Positions 32,905-42,208 of a stretch of DNA of 64,000 bases are shown in pieces; within the stretch, counting starts at the first letter, position 1, and each line of letters opens with the position of its first letter. The stretch spans positions 4,333,501 through 4,397,500 of the forward strand of contig NZ_CP013949.1 of the NCBI RefSeq assembly GCF_000296215.2. Reading direction: 5' to 3'. A program made the translations under genes and the position numbers. The notes under the pieces are model-generated. The model saw nothing but the letters and a program-made list of their open reading frames with translations, searched no databases and was not told where the DNA came from. The DNA comes from Bradyrhizobium sp. CCGE-LA001 (GTDB lineage: Bacteria > Pseudomonadota > Alphaproteobacteria > Rhizobiales > Xanthobacteraceae).

Positions 32905-33717
32905 CTACTCCGCCGGATTGGCCGGCGTCGACACGTCGGTGGCGGTGGCCGCCTGCGAGGCCGCGGCTTTCCGCTCCACCATGCCCACCGCGATGATCGA
33001 GCCCTCGTAGAGCGCCATCAGCGGAAACGCCAGGGAGCACTGGCTGAGCACGTCGGGCGGCGTCAGCACGGCCGCGATGACGAAGGCAAGCACGATGAAA
33101 TAGCGGCGCTTCTCCCGCAGCATCTTCGAGGTGACGATGCCGATGCGCCCGAGCAGCGTCAGGATCACCGGAAGCTGGAAGGCGATCCCGAAGGCGAAGA
33201 TCAGCGACATCATCAGCGACAGATATTCGCCGACCTTGGGCAGGAGCTGGATCTGCGCGGTCTCGTCGCCGCCAGCCTGCTGCATGCCGAGCGAGAAACG
33301 CACCAGCATCGGCAGCACGACGAAATAGACGAGCGCTGCGCCCAGCACGAAGAAGAACGGGGTCGCGACCAGATACGGCAGGAACGCCTGCTTCTCGTGC
33401 TTGTAGAGTCCGGGCGCGACGAACTTGTAGATCTGCGTCGCGACGATCGGGAACGAGATGAAGCCAGCGCCGAACAGCGCGAGCTTGAGCTGGGTGATGA
33501 AATATTCCAGCAGCGCCGTGTAGATGAACTTGGAATTTTCGGGACCCGCAATCCACACGAACGGCCAGACCAGCACGTTGTAGATCTGCTTGGCGAAGAA
33601 GAAGCAGAAGATGAAGGCAAGGCCAAAGCCGAGCAGCGCCTTGATCAGCCGCGACCGCAGCTCGATCAAATGGTCCATCAAGGGGGCTTTGCTGGCCTCG
33701 ATATCGGCGTCGGTCAT
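32905..33717 (-). CDS. tatC: Sec-independent translocase protein TatC
   Basis: 270 residues with six membrane helices. The N-terminus APLMDHLIELRSRLIKALLG is the signal-peptide-recognising signature, with the conserved Glu in HLIELR. ATPFFFVLGAALVYFVVLPM and FGIAFQLPVILTLLGRIGIV are typical, and PPDVLSQCSLAFPLMALYEG closes the core. Its ATG overlaps the tatB stop (ATGA). With TatA and TatB it exports folded twin-arginine substrates. Confidence 0.97.
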   Translation of the reverse strand: MTDADIEASKAPLMDHLIELRSRLIKALLGFGLAFIFCFFFAKQIYNVLVWPFVWIAGPENSKFIYTALLEYFITQLKLALFGAGFISFPIVATQIYKFVAPGLYKHEKQAFLPYLVATPFFFVLGAALVYFVVLPMLVRFSLGMQQAGGDETAQIQLLPKVGEYLSLMMSLIFAFGIAFQLPVILTLLGRIGIVTSKMLREKRRYFIVLAFVIAAVLTPPDVLSQCSLAFPLMALYEGSIIAVGMVERKAAASQAATATDVSTPANPAE

Positions 33718-34208
33718 GACGCTTTGGCGTCCTTGATCGTTTCGGATGGCGCGGTGTCTTGCGCCACCGGTGCCTGCTCGACCTCACGGGTGATGGCGAG
33801 CGGCTCGTTGACAGCCGCATGCGCCTCGGCTTCCACGAAGGTGGCGGGCGTCGGCGCTTCCGGAGTGGTTGGGCTCACAGGTGGTTCTGCAACTGTCGTC
33901 GTCGACGTCTCGGCGGGCTTGTCCAGTGCATCGACGCGCAGCGCGTCGCTGACGTCCTTCTGGAGCGAGGTCAGCGGATTGAAGCCGGTCGCGGCTTCCT
34001 TGACCTCGTCAAAACTCTTCTTGAGGTCGGCCATCTCGGCCTCGCGCATGGCTTCCTGGAATTGACCCTGGAATTCGGCGGCCATCTTGCGGGCCTTGCC
34101 CATCCACTGCCCGACCATGCGCAGCACGCCCGGCAGCTCCTTCGGGCCGATGGCGATCAGGGCCACGACCCCGATCAGGACCAGTTCACTCCACCCGATG
34201 TCGAACAT
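33714..34208 (-). CDS. tatB: Sec-independent translocase protein TatB
   Basis: 164 residues. N-terminal helix MFDIGWSELVLIGVVALIAI, then GPKELPGVLRMVGQWMGKAR and an amphipathic helix (KMAAEFQGQFQEAMREAEMA) as in TatB. The C-terminal half is Pro/Thr/Val-rich, low complexity and probably disordered. Coupled to tatC by a 4-base overlap. Forms the receptor complex with TatC. Confidence 0.95.
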   Translation of the reverse strand: MFDIGWSELVLIGVVALIAIGPKELPGVLRMVGQWMGKARKMAAEFQGQFQEAMREAEMADLKKSFDEVKEAATGFNPLTSLQKDVSDALRVDALDKPAETSTTTVAEPPVSPTTPEAPTPATFVEAEAHAAVNEPLAITREVEQAPVAQDTAPSETIKDAKAS

Positions 34209-34297
34209 GAGGTCTTCCGTTCACGCGAAGCCGCAGCCGGCCCCAATCCCTTGCGCGCAGGATCGGGCCGCTACCCGCGTCTCGCGTGCTCTCTGAC

Positions 34298-34534
34298 TCA
34301 GACGGCCTTGCTGCCGACGTCGGACCGTGCCGCGGTCGGCGCGGCATTGTTGTGCTCGATGGACTTGGCCGGCTCCTGCTTTTCAGCGGGCTTGTCGTCG
34401 TCCTGCATGCCCTTCTTGAAGGCCTTGATGCCCTGCGCCACGTCGCCCATCAGATCCGAAATCTTGCCGCGGCCGAACAGCAGCAGGACCACTGCGATCA
34501 CCAAGATCCAGTGCCAAATGCTGAGTGAACCCAT
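34298..34534 (-). CDS. tatA: Sec-independent translocase protein TatA
   Basis: 78 residues from the ATG at 34534, chosen because GGAGGG lies 7-8 bases upstream and homologues begin MGSLSIWHW; a start five codons earlier is possible. One membrane helix (ILVIAVVLLLFGRG) then KISDLMGDVAQGIKAFKKGM and an acidic tail. It oligomerises to form the pore for folded proteins. 89 bases separate it from tatB. Confidence 0.95.
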   Translation of the reverse strand: MGSLSIWHWILVIAVVLLLFGRGKISDLMGDVAQGIKAFKKGMQDDDKPAEKQEPAKSIEHNNAAPTAARSDVGSKAV

Positions 34535-34700
34535 CCTGCAACCCTCCAAACGCGCATGGCCGAAGACCCGGCCGATCTTCCCCGAAACCTAGGCTTGGCA
34601 GGTCTCAAAAACAAGGACCAAGGCAGTGCCAATTCGCTGTCGGCACTACGTAATCTTGCTAGTGTTAACTGTCGCAGGGAAGCCGTAATGAGCCGGGGCG

Positions 34701-35456
34701 TCAGTTCTCGGCACCACCTTCGCCGCTACCCTCATTGCCCCCTTCCGGCGGGGTCTCGGGTTCGACCGCAGGCGCGAGCGCCAGATCGAGGTCTTCGCCC
34801 GGTTCCAGCGGATCCTCGTCTTCACGCAGCGCCGGGTCGTCGGACGGCGTCGGGACGCTGAATCCGGTCGGCAGACGCGAATCCAGCAGGCCCGTACCCT
34901 TCAACTCTTCGAGACCCGGCAGATCGCCGAGCTGTTCCAAGGTGAACTGCGACAGGAAGTCCTCGGTGGTTCCGAAAGTCAGGGGGCGCCCCGGCGTCTT
35001 GCGACGGCCGCGCGGCTTGATCCAGCCGGTCTCCAGCAGCACGTCCAGCGTGCCCTTCGACGTGACGACACCACGGATCTCCTCGATCTCGGCACGCGTC
35101 ACGGGCTGGTGATAGGCGATGATCGCCAGCACCTCGATCGCGGCGCGCGACAGGCGGCGCGTCTCGTGGGTCTCCCGCGTCATCAGCCAGGCGAGATCAC
35201 CGGCGGTGCGGAACGTCCATTTGTTGGCGACGCGCACGAGGTTCACCCCGCGCGAGGCATAGTCCGCCTGCAACTGCTCGAGCGCGGCCTTGACATCGAC
35301 GCCATCGGGCATGCGTTTGGCGAGCGTCGCAGTGTCCAACGGTTCACTCGAAGCGAACAGCAGCGCTTCCAGCAGCCGCAATTCCTCGGGACGTGCCTGG
35401 GATTCGTTCTCCATCGGCTCGGCCTCGTCTACCCGCACTTCAGCCAGGCTTGCCAT
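34701..35456 (-). CDS. scpB: Segregation and condensation protein ScpB
   Basis: 251 residues from an ATG behind GAAGGAG. Two winged-helix domains: LRLLEALLFASSEPLDTATL, the AALEQLQADYASRGVNLVRV helix, FRTAGDLAWLMTRETHETRR, LSRAAIEVLAIIAYHQPVTR and AEIEEIRGVVTSKGTLDVLL. The C-terminal 50 residues are acidic and Pro-rich (PLEPGEDLDLALAPAVEPET), an extension not needed for the fold. With ScpA it forms the kleisin subcomplex of SMC. It follows scpA by 20 bases. After its stop, AGTGCC/GGCACT at 34625-34647 could be a weak terminator before tatA. Confidence 0.94.
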   Translation of the reverse strand: MASLAEVRVDEAEPMENESQARPEELRLLEALLFASSEPLDTATLAKRMPDGVDVKAALEQLQADYASRGVNLVRVANKWTFRTAGDLAWLMTRETHETRRLSRAAIEVLAIIAYHQPVTRAEIEEIRGVVTSKGTLDVLLETGWIKPRGRRKTPGRPLTFGTTEDFLSQFTLEQLGDLPGLEELKGTGLLDSRLPTGFSVPTPSDDPALREDEDPLEPGEDLDLALAPAVEPETPPEGGNEGSGEGGAEN

Positions 35457-35476
35457 GGCAGATTCTCCTTCTTGCA

Positions 35477-36316
35477 CTAAGCGACCGGCGCATCGGGCGC
35501 AGGAGCTGCGTCCGTGACCGGTTTTGGGCGCCCCTTCCGGAAATAGATGGGCGCAAATGCCTCTTTCTGGTTCAGCTCGAGCTGCCCCTCGCGCACGAGT
35601 TCGAGCGCGGCTGCGAAGCTCGATGCGAACACCGTCGCGCGCTGCGTCGGATCGGCGACGTGGCGGATCAGGAAGTCGTCGAGAACACCCCAATCGTCCT
35701 GCTCGGTGATACTGCCCACCAGCCGCTCCAGCGTGGCGCGCGCTTCAGCCAGCGACCACACCGTGCGCTTGGCCAGATGTACGCTCGCCAGCACGCGCGA
35801 CTGGCGCTGCGCGGCATAGGCAGTAAGCAGGTCGTACAGCGTCGCGGTGTATTTCGGATGCTTGATCTCGGCGATCTGCTCGGGCTCACCACGCGGGAAG
35901 ATGTCGCGCTGCAATTGCGGCCTGTTCATCAGCCGGTTGGCGGCTTCGCGAATGGCTTCCAGCCGGCGCAGGCGGTTGGCCAGCGCCGTCGCCATCTGCT
36001 CCGCGCTCAGGCCTTCCGCGCTCGGCGGCTCTGGCAGCAACAGGCGCGACTTCAGGAAGGCGAGCCAGGCCGCCATGACGAGGTAGTCGGCGGCCAGCTC
36101 GAGCCGGATTTTTCGCGCAGCTTCGATGAAGTGGAGGTACTGGTCGGCCAGAGCCAAGATCGAAATCTTGGCGAGATCAACCTTCTGCTGCCGCGCCAGC
36201 GCGAGCAACAGGTCGAGCGGGCCCTCATAGCCCTCGACGTCCACGACCAACGCCGGCTCACCCTCGGCGAGCTCTGCGGGCCGCCCGGTTTCAAACGATA
36301 GGATTTCTGCGGTCAT
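35477..36316 (-). CDS. scpA: Segregation and condensation protein ScpA (kleisin)
   Basis: 279 residues from an ATG that overlaps the nagZ stop (ATGA). The N-terminus VDVEGYEGPLDLLLALARQQ is diagnostic, followed by KVDLAKISILALADQYLHFI and AADYLVMAAWLAFLKSRLLL. The C-terminal winged helix is FASSFAAALELVREGQLELN plus QKEAFAPIYFRKG. It bridges SMC heads with ScpB in chromosome condensation. nagZ-scpA-scpB spacing indicates one transcript. Confidence 0.95.
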   Translation of the reverse strand: MTAEILSFETGRPAELAEGEPALVVDVEGYEGPLDLLLALARQQKVDLAKISILALADQYLHFIEAARKIRLELAADYLVMAAWLAFLKSRLLLPEPPSAEGLSAEQMATALANRLRRLEAIREAANRLMNRPQLQRDIFPRGEPEQIAEIKHPKYTATLYDLLTAYAAQRQSRVLASVHLAKRTVWSLAEARATLERLVGSITEQDDWGVLDDFLIRHVADPTQRATVFASSFAAALELVREGQLELNQKEAFAPIYFRKGRPKPVTDAAPAPDAPVA

Positions 36317-37341
36317 GCGGATGCCGTGTTTGCCCGTGCGATCAATGCGTCCAGTTCCGCGCGTGCGGCCGCCCGGTCGAACGGCTGCGGCGGCTTGCGT
36401 GCGGCGAGCGCGGCCTTCGCCCGCTCCAGTGACCTGCCGGACAGCTCGGGTGTCTGTCCCGCGACCTCGCGCATCTCCTCGATGTTGCCGTTGCAATGCA
36501 GGGCCACATCGCAGGCGGCCGCGAAGATGGCGCGGGTCCGCTCGGCGATATTCCCCGACAGCGCGTTCATCGACACGTCATCACTCATTAACAAACCCTG
36601 GAACCCGATTGCGCCGCGAATCACGTCAGCAATCATTGTCGCAGATGTCGTCGCCGGATGGGCGGGGTCGACCGCGCTAAACACAACATGTGCAGTCATG
36701 GCCATCGGCAGGTCGGCGAGAGGCTTGAACGCGGCAAAATCAGTGCGTTCCAGCTCGTCCCTCGCCGTATCGACCGTCGGCAGCTTGAAATGGGTGTCGG
36801 CCGTGGCCCGGCCATGGCCGGGAATGTGCTTGAGAACCGGCAACACGCCGCCCTGCTCCAGCCCCTCGGTGACAGCGCGCGCGATCGCCGCGACTATGCC
36901 CGGCTCAGTGCCGTAGGCCCGGTTCCCGATGACGGCATCGGCACCCGCCACCGGCACATCCGCCAGCGGCAGACAATCCACGGTGATGCCGAGATCGGCG
37001 AGATCGGCCGCGATCAAGCGGGCGCTCAGGCGCGCCGCGGTGAGCCCAAGTGCCGAATCACTGTCGTACAAATTCGCGAATACGGCCCCCGGCGGATAGA
37101 CCGGCCAGTGCGGCGGTCCGAGCCGTTGCACCCGGCCGCCCTCCTGATCGATCAGGACAGGGGCGTCGGCGACACCCGTAACCGCTCGCAATTCCGCAAC
37201 CAGTGCAGCCACTTGAGCCGGTGTGGCAACATTGCGCTTGAACAGGATGAAGCCCCAAGGACGTTCGGCACGGATGAACTCCCGCTCGGTGGCGGTCAGT
37301 TCGGTTCCGGATACACCGGTAATGAAGGCCCGCGTGCTCAT
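36313..37341 (-). CDS. nagZ: Beta-N-acetylhexosaminidase
   Basis: 342 residues, GH3 family, cytoplasmic. Signature KHIPGHGRATADTHFKLPTV carries the His/Asp dyad of NagZ, and the nucleophile Asp is in LLMSDDVSMNALSG. The N-terminal VSGTELTATEREFIRAERPW, then GFILFKRN, is standard. It removes GlcNAc from 1,6-anhydroMurNAc peptides in wall recycling and, in bacteria with AmpR, feeds beta-lactamase induction. Coupled by 4-base overlap to scpA. Confidence 0.95.
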   Translation of the reverse strand: MSTRAFITGVSGTELTATEREFIRAERPWGFILFKRNVATPAQVAALVAELRAVTGVADAPVLIDQEGGRVQRLGPPHWPVYPPGAVFANLYDSDSALGLTAARLSARLIAADLADLGITVDCLPLADVPVAGADAVIGNRAYGTEPGIVAAIARAVTEGLEQGGVLPVLKHIPGHGRATADTHFKLPTVDTARDELERTDFAAFKPLADLPMAMTAHVVFSAVDPAHPATTSATMIADVIRGAIGFQGLLMSDDVSMNALSGNIAERTRAIFAAACDVALHCNGNIEEMREVAGQTPELSGRSLERAKAALAARKPPQPFDRAAARAELDALIARANTASA

Positions 37342-37387
37342 AACGGCCGATTAACCCTGCCCCGCGAGAGGGTCAAGGAAACGGCCG

Positions 37388-38950
37388 TTAATTCCTCTGG
37401 ACGAAGCAGGCAGACAGGCCCGCGGACTTCAGGCTGTTGCACGCCTGCGTCGCTTCCTCGGCCGAACCATAGGGTCCGGCGAAGGCGCGGTAGACGACGC
37501 CCTTGCCCTTGTCGGTGAGGTCGACACGCTTGATGACGGGCGAACGGGAGCCGAGCACGCTGCCATACTTGCCCTGGAGCACCCGGTAGGATGCGACGGC
37601 ACTGTCCTCGCTCTGCTGCGAGGAAATCTGCACGATGTAGCCGCCACCGCTGCTGGCGGGCGCGATCTGAGTCGGAGTGGTCGCAGCCATCCGCTGCGGC
37701 GGCTCCGCCGCCGGCATCGATTGCGGCGCCAGCGACATCGGCTGATTGGCGCTGGCGTTGGCCGAAGTCGGCGGGTTGCGCGGCGCGATCGGTGCAACGG
37801 GTGCAGCAGCAACAGGCTTCGGCGCAGCAATCGACCTGGCGGCAGCGGCCGATTGCGACGTGGCGCTGTCGGTCTGATCGCCCTTCACGGCGACAGTCCT
37901 GATTGCGCGCGGCGAATTGTTCGGCAGCGTGCCATTGCTCGCCCCCGTGCTCGGCGGTGGCACAGCAGACGGCGACACGCTCGCCACCGACGGCGGGTTC
38001 GCATTCTGGTTCAACGGCGGAAACACCACCCGGGGGCCGCCTGCCCTGGCGTTGACGTCGACAGGCGCCTCTTCGCGCGGGACGATCTTCTCGGTGCCGT
38101 CACCCGTCACCATGCGATCCGGCACCTTGGCCGCCGTGTCGGTCGGCGCCGGCACGATCTTGGTCGGCGTGTTGTCGGCCTTGATGATCGGCGGCTCACC
38201 GCTGCGGGGCGAACCCACATAGGTCTTGTAGGCAAAGGCGGCGCCGGTCCCGACCACGGCAAGGGCCAGGATGGCTGCGACCGTCATCATGCCGCCGCGC
38301 TGCTTCTTCGGCTCCTCGATCTCAGCCTCGGGATAGTCGCTCTGGTAGGCGTAGGGATCATCCGGGTAGGCCGGATCACGCTGGTAGTCCTGCTCGCCTG
38401 TCTCGAGCCGACCATAGAGCGCATCGTCGTAGCGCGACGGATCGGGCTGCGGATACGGCTCCTGATGGATCTGCTCCTGATAGGCCTGGCCATGCTGCTG
38501 GTAGCCCTGAGCTTGATAGGCCTGATCCTGATAGGCTTGATCCTGATAGGCTTGGGACTGATGAAACTCCGGCTCGGGCGCAGGCGCCGCCGGCTGGGCC
38601 GAATAGCGATGCAACGGATGAACCGGGCTCACGGAGACGGGATAGTCAGGCTCGGGTGCCGGCTGCGGCTGCACATTTGCTCGACGCATCCATGAGGGCG
38701 GTCCGGGCGGCGGAGCCTGCTCGGCATAATCGTGCTGATCACCGTCCTGGCGATCATCGTGATCCTGATAGCTCGGGGCGGGCGCTGCCGGCGGGCGGGC
38801 GGATGGCCGCGACTGCGCTGCAAACGGATCGGTCTGTCCGATCAGACGGGCGAGCTCGGCCAAGGGATCGTTGTCCGCCTTCCCATGCTGATCGCCACCG
38901 CGACCATAGTCATCGGAAGGAAACGGTCTGTCCTGATATCGTTCGGCCAT
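37388..38950 (-). CDS. SPOR domain protein (cell division, envelope)
   Basis: 520 residues from an ATG at 38950 with AAGGGA upstream. Layout: a long cytoplasmic part rich in Gln, Tyr, Asp and Pro, including tandem AYQDQ units; one membrane helix (MMTVAAILALAVVGTGAAFA) at about residue 240; a disordered Pro/Ala/Ser-rich periplasmic linker; and a C-terminal SPOR domain (GGYIVQISSQQSEDSAVASY, then YRAFAGPYGSAEEATQACNS). SPOR domains bind denuded glycan at the septum. It is upstream of nagZ and downstream of argS, as in many alphaproteobacteria. Confidence 0.92.
   Translation of the reverse strand: MAERYQDRPFPSDDYGRGGDQHGKADNDPLAELARLIGQTDPFAAQSRPSARPPAAPAPSYQDHDDRQDGDQHDYAEQAPPPGPPSWMRRANVQPQPAPEPDYPVSVSPVHPLHRYSAQPAAPAPEPEFHQSQAYQDQAYQDQAYQAQGYQQHGQAYQEQIHQEPYPQPDPSRYDDALYGRLETGEQDYQRDPAYPDDPYAYQSDYPEAEIEEPKKQRGGMMTVAAILALAVVGTGAAFAYKTYVGSPRSGEPPIIKADNTPTKIVPAPTDTAAKVPDRMVTGDGTEKIVPREEAPVDVNARAGGPRVVFPPLNQNANPPSVASVSPSAVPPPSTGASNGTLPNNSPRAIRTVAVKGDQTDSATSQSAAAARSIAAPKPVAAAPVAPIAPRNPPTSANASANQPMSLAPQSMPAAEPPQRMAATTPTQIAPASSGGGYIVQISSQQSEDSAVASYRVLQGKYGSVLGSRSPVIKRVDLTDKGKGVVYRAFAGPYGSAEEATQACNSLKSAGLSACFVQRN
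38505..38561 (-). repeat. Tandem 15-bp coding repeat in the SPOR protein gene
   Basis: Three near-identical 15-base units encode AYQDQ, AYQDQ, AYQAQ; degenerate units (GYQQHGQ, AYQEQ) extend the array to the left. The units differ by single bases, so slippage could change repeat number without a frameshift. Confidence 0.75.
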
Positions 38951-39089
38951 CGTGATGATGCGTCCCTTCGGGAAAGCCGCGCGCCCCTCGACCAAGGCAC
39001 GGCTTTCGACCCACAAGGCTTTCAACCAAGTCTAAGCGATCCGGCTTCTGCCGGTACCCCCGAATTCCTCTTAAGTAGTTCGCCCCAAA

Positions 39090-40880
39090 CTACCGCATCT
39101 CGTTCGGGGCATGGACGCCGAGGATGGCGAGGCCCGATGCCAGAACCGAGACGACGCCCTGGACCATCGCCAGTCGCGCCTTCGTTAGAACTGCATCATT
39201 ATTGATAATGAAGCGTAAATAGGGCAAATCCCGCCCCTTCGTCCAAAGTGCATGAAATTCGCTGGCTAAATCATAGAGATAAAAGGCAATTCGGTGCGGC
39301 TCATGGGCCGCGGCAGCGGCTTCCAGCATGCGAGGATATATTGCAAGCCGCTTGAGAAGTTCAAGCTCGACCGGGTCCGACAGCCGTTCCACAGCCGACT
39401 CACTTAGCCAGGCGATCCGCTTGTCCGAATCTTCGGGCAGTTCGGGGAACACCTCGGCGCGCGCGTTGCGGAAGATCGAATGGCCGCGGGCGTGACCGTA
39501 CTGGACGTAGAACACCGGATTGTCGCGCGACTGCTCCATAACCTTGGCGAGGTCGAAATCGAGCACCGCGTCGTTCTTCCGGTAAAGCATCATGAAGCGG
39601 ACCGCGTCCTGGCCGACCTCATCCACCACCTCACGCAAGGTGACGAAGTCCCCGCTCCGCTTGGACATTTTCACGGGCTCGCCGTTGCGCAGCAACTTCA
39701 CCAGCTGCACGATCTTGACGTCGAGCGCGCCCTTACCCGAGGTCGTCGCCTTCACCGCCGCCTGCATGCGCTTGATGTAGCCGCCATGGTCGGCGCCCCA
39801 GACGTCGATCATCTCGGCAAAGCCGCGGTCGAACTTGTTCTTGTGGTAGGCGATGTCGGAGGCGAAGTAGGTGTAGGAATTGTCCGACTTGATCAGCGGA
39901 CGATCGACATCGTCGCCATAGGCGGTCGCCTTGAAAAGCAACTGCTCGCGGTCTTCCCAGTCCTCCACCGGCGCGCCCTTCGGCGGCGGCAGACGGCCCT
40001 CATAGATGTCGCCCTTGGCGCGCAGGAAATCGATGGTCTCAGCGACCTTGTTGTTGCCGGTCTCGATCAGCGATCGCTCGGAGAAGAACACGTCGTGGCG
40101 GATGTTGAGGGCAGCGAGATCGTCCTTGATCTCGTCCATCATCATCGCGATCGCCTTGGCGCGCACCGTCGGCAGCCACTCGGCCTCGCTCATCCTGAGC
40201 AGCTTGTCGCCGTGCTCTTTCGCCAGCGCTGCGCCGACGGGTTTGAGGTAATCGCCGGGATAGAGCCCTTCGGGGATCGCGCCGATGTCCTGTCCCAACG
40301 CCTCGCGGTACCTGAGGAACGCAGAGCGGGCGAGCACGTCGACCTGGGCACCGGCGTCGTTGATGTAATATTCGCGCGTGACGTCGTGGCCTGCGAACTG
40401 AAGCAGGCTCGCCAGCGCGTCGCCGAACACCGCACCGCGGCAGTGGCCGACATGCATCGGCCCCGTGGGATTGGCCGAGACATATTCAACATTGACCTTG
40501 GAGCCGCCGTGGACACGGCCGTAATCGGCGCCCTCGCGCAGCACCGTGCGCAGCGCCTCGGCCCAGGCGGCCGGCTTCAAGGTCAGATTGATGAAGCCGG
40601 GGCCGGCGACATCCACCTTGGCGATCAGCGCATCAGTGCGCAGCCGCTCGGCAATCTGCTCGGCGAGATCGCGCGGCTTAGCCTTGGCTTCTTTCGCAAG
40701 CACCATGGCGGCATTCGTCGCCATGTCGCCATGGGAGGCATCGCGCGGCGGCTCGACCACCACGCGCGCGAAATCGACCCCCTCAGGCCAGTTGGCCTCC
40801 ACGGCCAGCGTACGGCAGGCGGCGTGCACGCGCGCGAGCACGTCGGCGAACAAATGCAGGGATGAGGAGGTCTGGGGCAT
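39090..40880 (-). CDS. argS: Arginine--tRNA ligase
   Basis: 596 residues, class I. HIGH motif in NPTGPMHVGHCRGAVFGDAL, KMSKS-like LLRNGEPVKMSKRSGDFVTL, and the DALR anticodon-binding domain at the C-terminus (AAAAHEPHRIAFYLYDLASE, then FHALWTKG). Full length. It lies 9 bases after dgt, so the two are likely co-transcribed. Confidence 0.97.
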   Translation of the reverse strand: MPQTSSSLHLFADVLARVHAACRTLAVEANWPEGVDFARVVVEPPRDASHGDMATNAAMVLAKEAKAKPRDLAEQIAERLRTDALIAKVDVAGPGFINLTLKPAAWAEALRTVLREGADYGRVHGGSKVNVEYVSANPTGPMHVGHCRGAVFGDALASLLQFAGHDVTREYYINDAGAQVDVLARSAFLRYREALGQDIGAIPEGLYPGDYLKPVGAALAKEHGDKLLRMSEAEWLPTVRAKAIAMMMDEIKDDLAALNIRHDVFFSERSLIETGNNKVAETIDFLRAKGDIYEGRLPPPKGAPVEDWEDREQLLFKATAYGDDVDRPLIKSDNSYTYFASDIAYHKNKFDRGFAEMIDVWGADHGGYIKRMQAAVKATTSGKGALDVKIVQLVKLLRNGEPVKMSKRSGDFVTLREVVDEVGQDAVRFMMLYRKNDAVLDFDLAKVMEQSRDNPVFYVQYGHARGHSIFRNARAEVFPELPEDSDKRIAWLSESAVERLSDPVELELLKRLAIYPRMLEAAAAAHEPHRIAFYLYDLASEFHALWTKGRDLPYLRFIINNDAVLTKARLAMVQGVVSVLASGLAILGVHAPNEMR

Positions 40881-40889
40881 GGCCGCCGC

Positions 40890-42086
40890 CTAACGCAAAT
40901 CCGGGGTCGAGTCAAAAAGCCGCTGGTGCTCGGTCAGGGCGAAGCGGTCGGTCATTCCGGCAATGAAATTGCCGATCCGGCGCGCCCGGTCGCCCTCATT
41001 GTCCGCCTCCGCCCCGAGCAGCCATTCCGGCGGCAGTTCAGATGGCTCCTTCAGGTATCTCGCGAACAGGTCGAACAGGATCTGCTCCGCCTCCGCCATC
41101 ACCCGCATCACCCGCTTGTGGCGGTACATGTGCTGGTACAGGAAGCGCTTGATGGCGGCCTCCTCCTCAGCGACCTCCGCAGGAAACGTGACCAGAGCCC
41201 GGCTCTGCTGGCGGACATCCTGGGCCGATTGCGGCTTGACGGCCGCAAGGTTCTTCTGGGCCTCGGCGAACACCGCACCGATCAGGTGCGAGATCAGCTC
41301 GCGGACCAGTTCGGCGCCGCGCCTGACATCTTCGAGGTCGGGATAATGCGCCGAGGTCTCGGCGATGATCTCCGCGGTCAGCGGTATCACCTTGAGATCG
41401 TCGAGGTGGAACAGGCCGGCACGCAGGCCGTCGTCGATGTCGTGGGCATCATAGGCAATGTCGTCGGCGATCGCGGCGACCTGCGCCTCGAGCGAGGCGA
41501 AGCTCCACAATTCGAGATCATAGGTCTTGATGTAGTCAGCGATCCCGACGGGAATGCCATACTCACGATAGCGCTCGGTCGGGGCGCCGCTGCGATCAGT
41601 CAGCGGGCCGTTGTGCTTGACAATGCCCTCCAGCGATTCCCAGGTCAGGTTCAGACCGTCGAACTCGGGGTAACGGTGCTCCAGCGCGGCGACGACGCGG
41701 AGCGTCTGGGCGTTGTGGTCGAAGCCGCCGAACGCCCTCAGGCAGGCGTCCAGCGCCCGTTCGCCGGCATGGCCGAACGGCGGATGGCCGAGGTCGTGCG
41801 CCAGCGCCAGAGTCTCGGTGAGGTCCTCGTCCAGGCCGAGTTGCCGGGCCAGCGCGCGGGCGATCTGCGCCACCTCCAGCGAATGCGTCAGCCGGGTGCG
41901 ATAGTGGTCGCCCTCATGGAACACGAACACCTGGGTCTTGTACTTCAGGCGGCGGAACGCGGTGGAATGGATCACCCGGTCGCAATCCCGCCGGAACGGG
42001 CTGCGGGTCCGACTCGGGGGCTCGGCGACCAGCCGGCCGCGGCTGCGATCGGGGTCGCAGGCATAGGGCGCACGGGGGGCTGCCAT
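40890..42086 (-). CDS. dgt: Deoxyguanosinetriphosphate triphosphohydrolase-like protein
   Basis: 398 residues from ATG 42086 (TCGGA just upstream); GTG 42098 is an alternative. HD-domain metal ligands: RTRLTHSLEVAQIARALARQ, ALAHDLGHPPFGHAGERALD and IADDIAYDAHDIDDGLRAGL. This is the type 2 dGTPase layout. It cleaves dNTPs to nucleoside and tripolyphosphate and so sets dNTP levels. It lies ahead of argS and is divergent from the A-type Fe-S carrier gene. Confidence 0.93.
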   Translation of the reverse strand: MAAPRAPYACDPDRSRGRLVAEPPSRTRSPFRRDCDRVIHSTAFRRLKYKTQVFVFHEGDHYRTRLTHSLEVAQIARALARQLGLDEDLTETLALAHDLGHPPFGHAGERALDACLRAFGGFDHNAQTLRVVAALEHRYPEFDGLNLTWESLEGIVKHNGPLTDRSGAPTERYREYGIPVGIADYIKTYDLELWSFASLEAQVAAIADDIAYDAHDIDDGLRAGLFHLDDLKVIPLTAEIIAETSAHYPDLEDVRRGAELVRELISHLIGAVFAEAQKNLAAVKPQSAQDVRQQSRALVTFPAEVAEEEAAIKRFLYQHMYRHKRVMRVMAEAEQILFDLFARYLKEPSELPPEWLLGAEADNEGDRARRIGNFIAGMTDRFALTEHQRLFDSTPDLR

Positions 42087-42208
42087 TCCGACGGACACGG
42101 CGAATTTAGTCCCTATCCATTTGATTCTGCGTATTGTGGCACTTAACTATGTCGGGCGCGGGATACCAAATGAATTGGGTATGACTGCGGGACTATCGGA
42201 GACCAGTG

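Noticed and set aside
34583..34593. Third copy of the 14-bp motif (AACCTAGGCTT) near tatA
   Set aside because: Only the CCTAGG core agrees; outer bases differ, so it is treated as chance.
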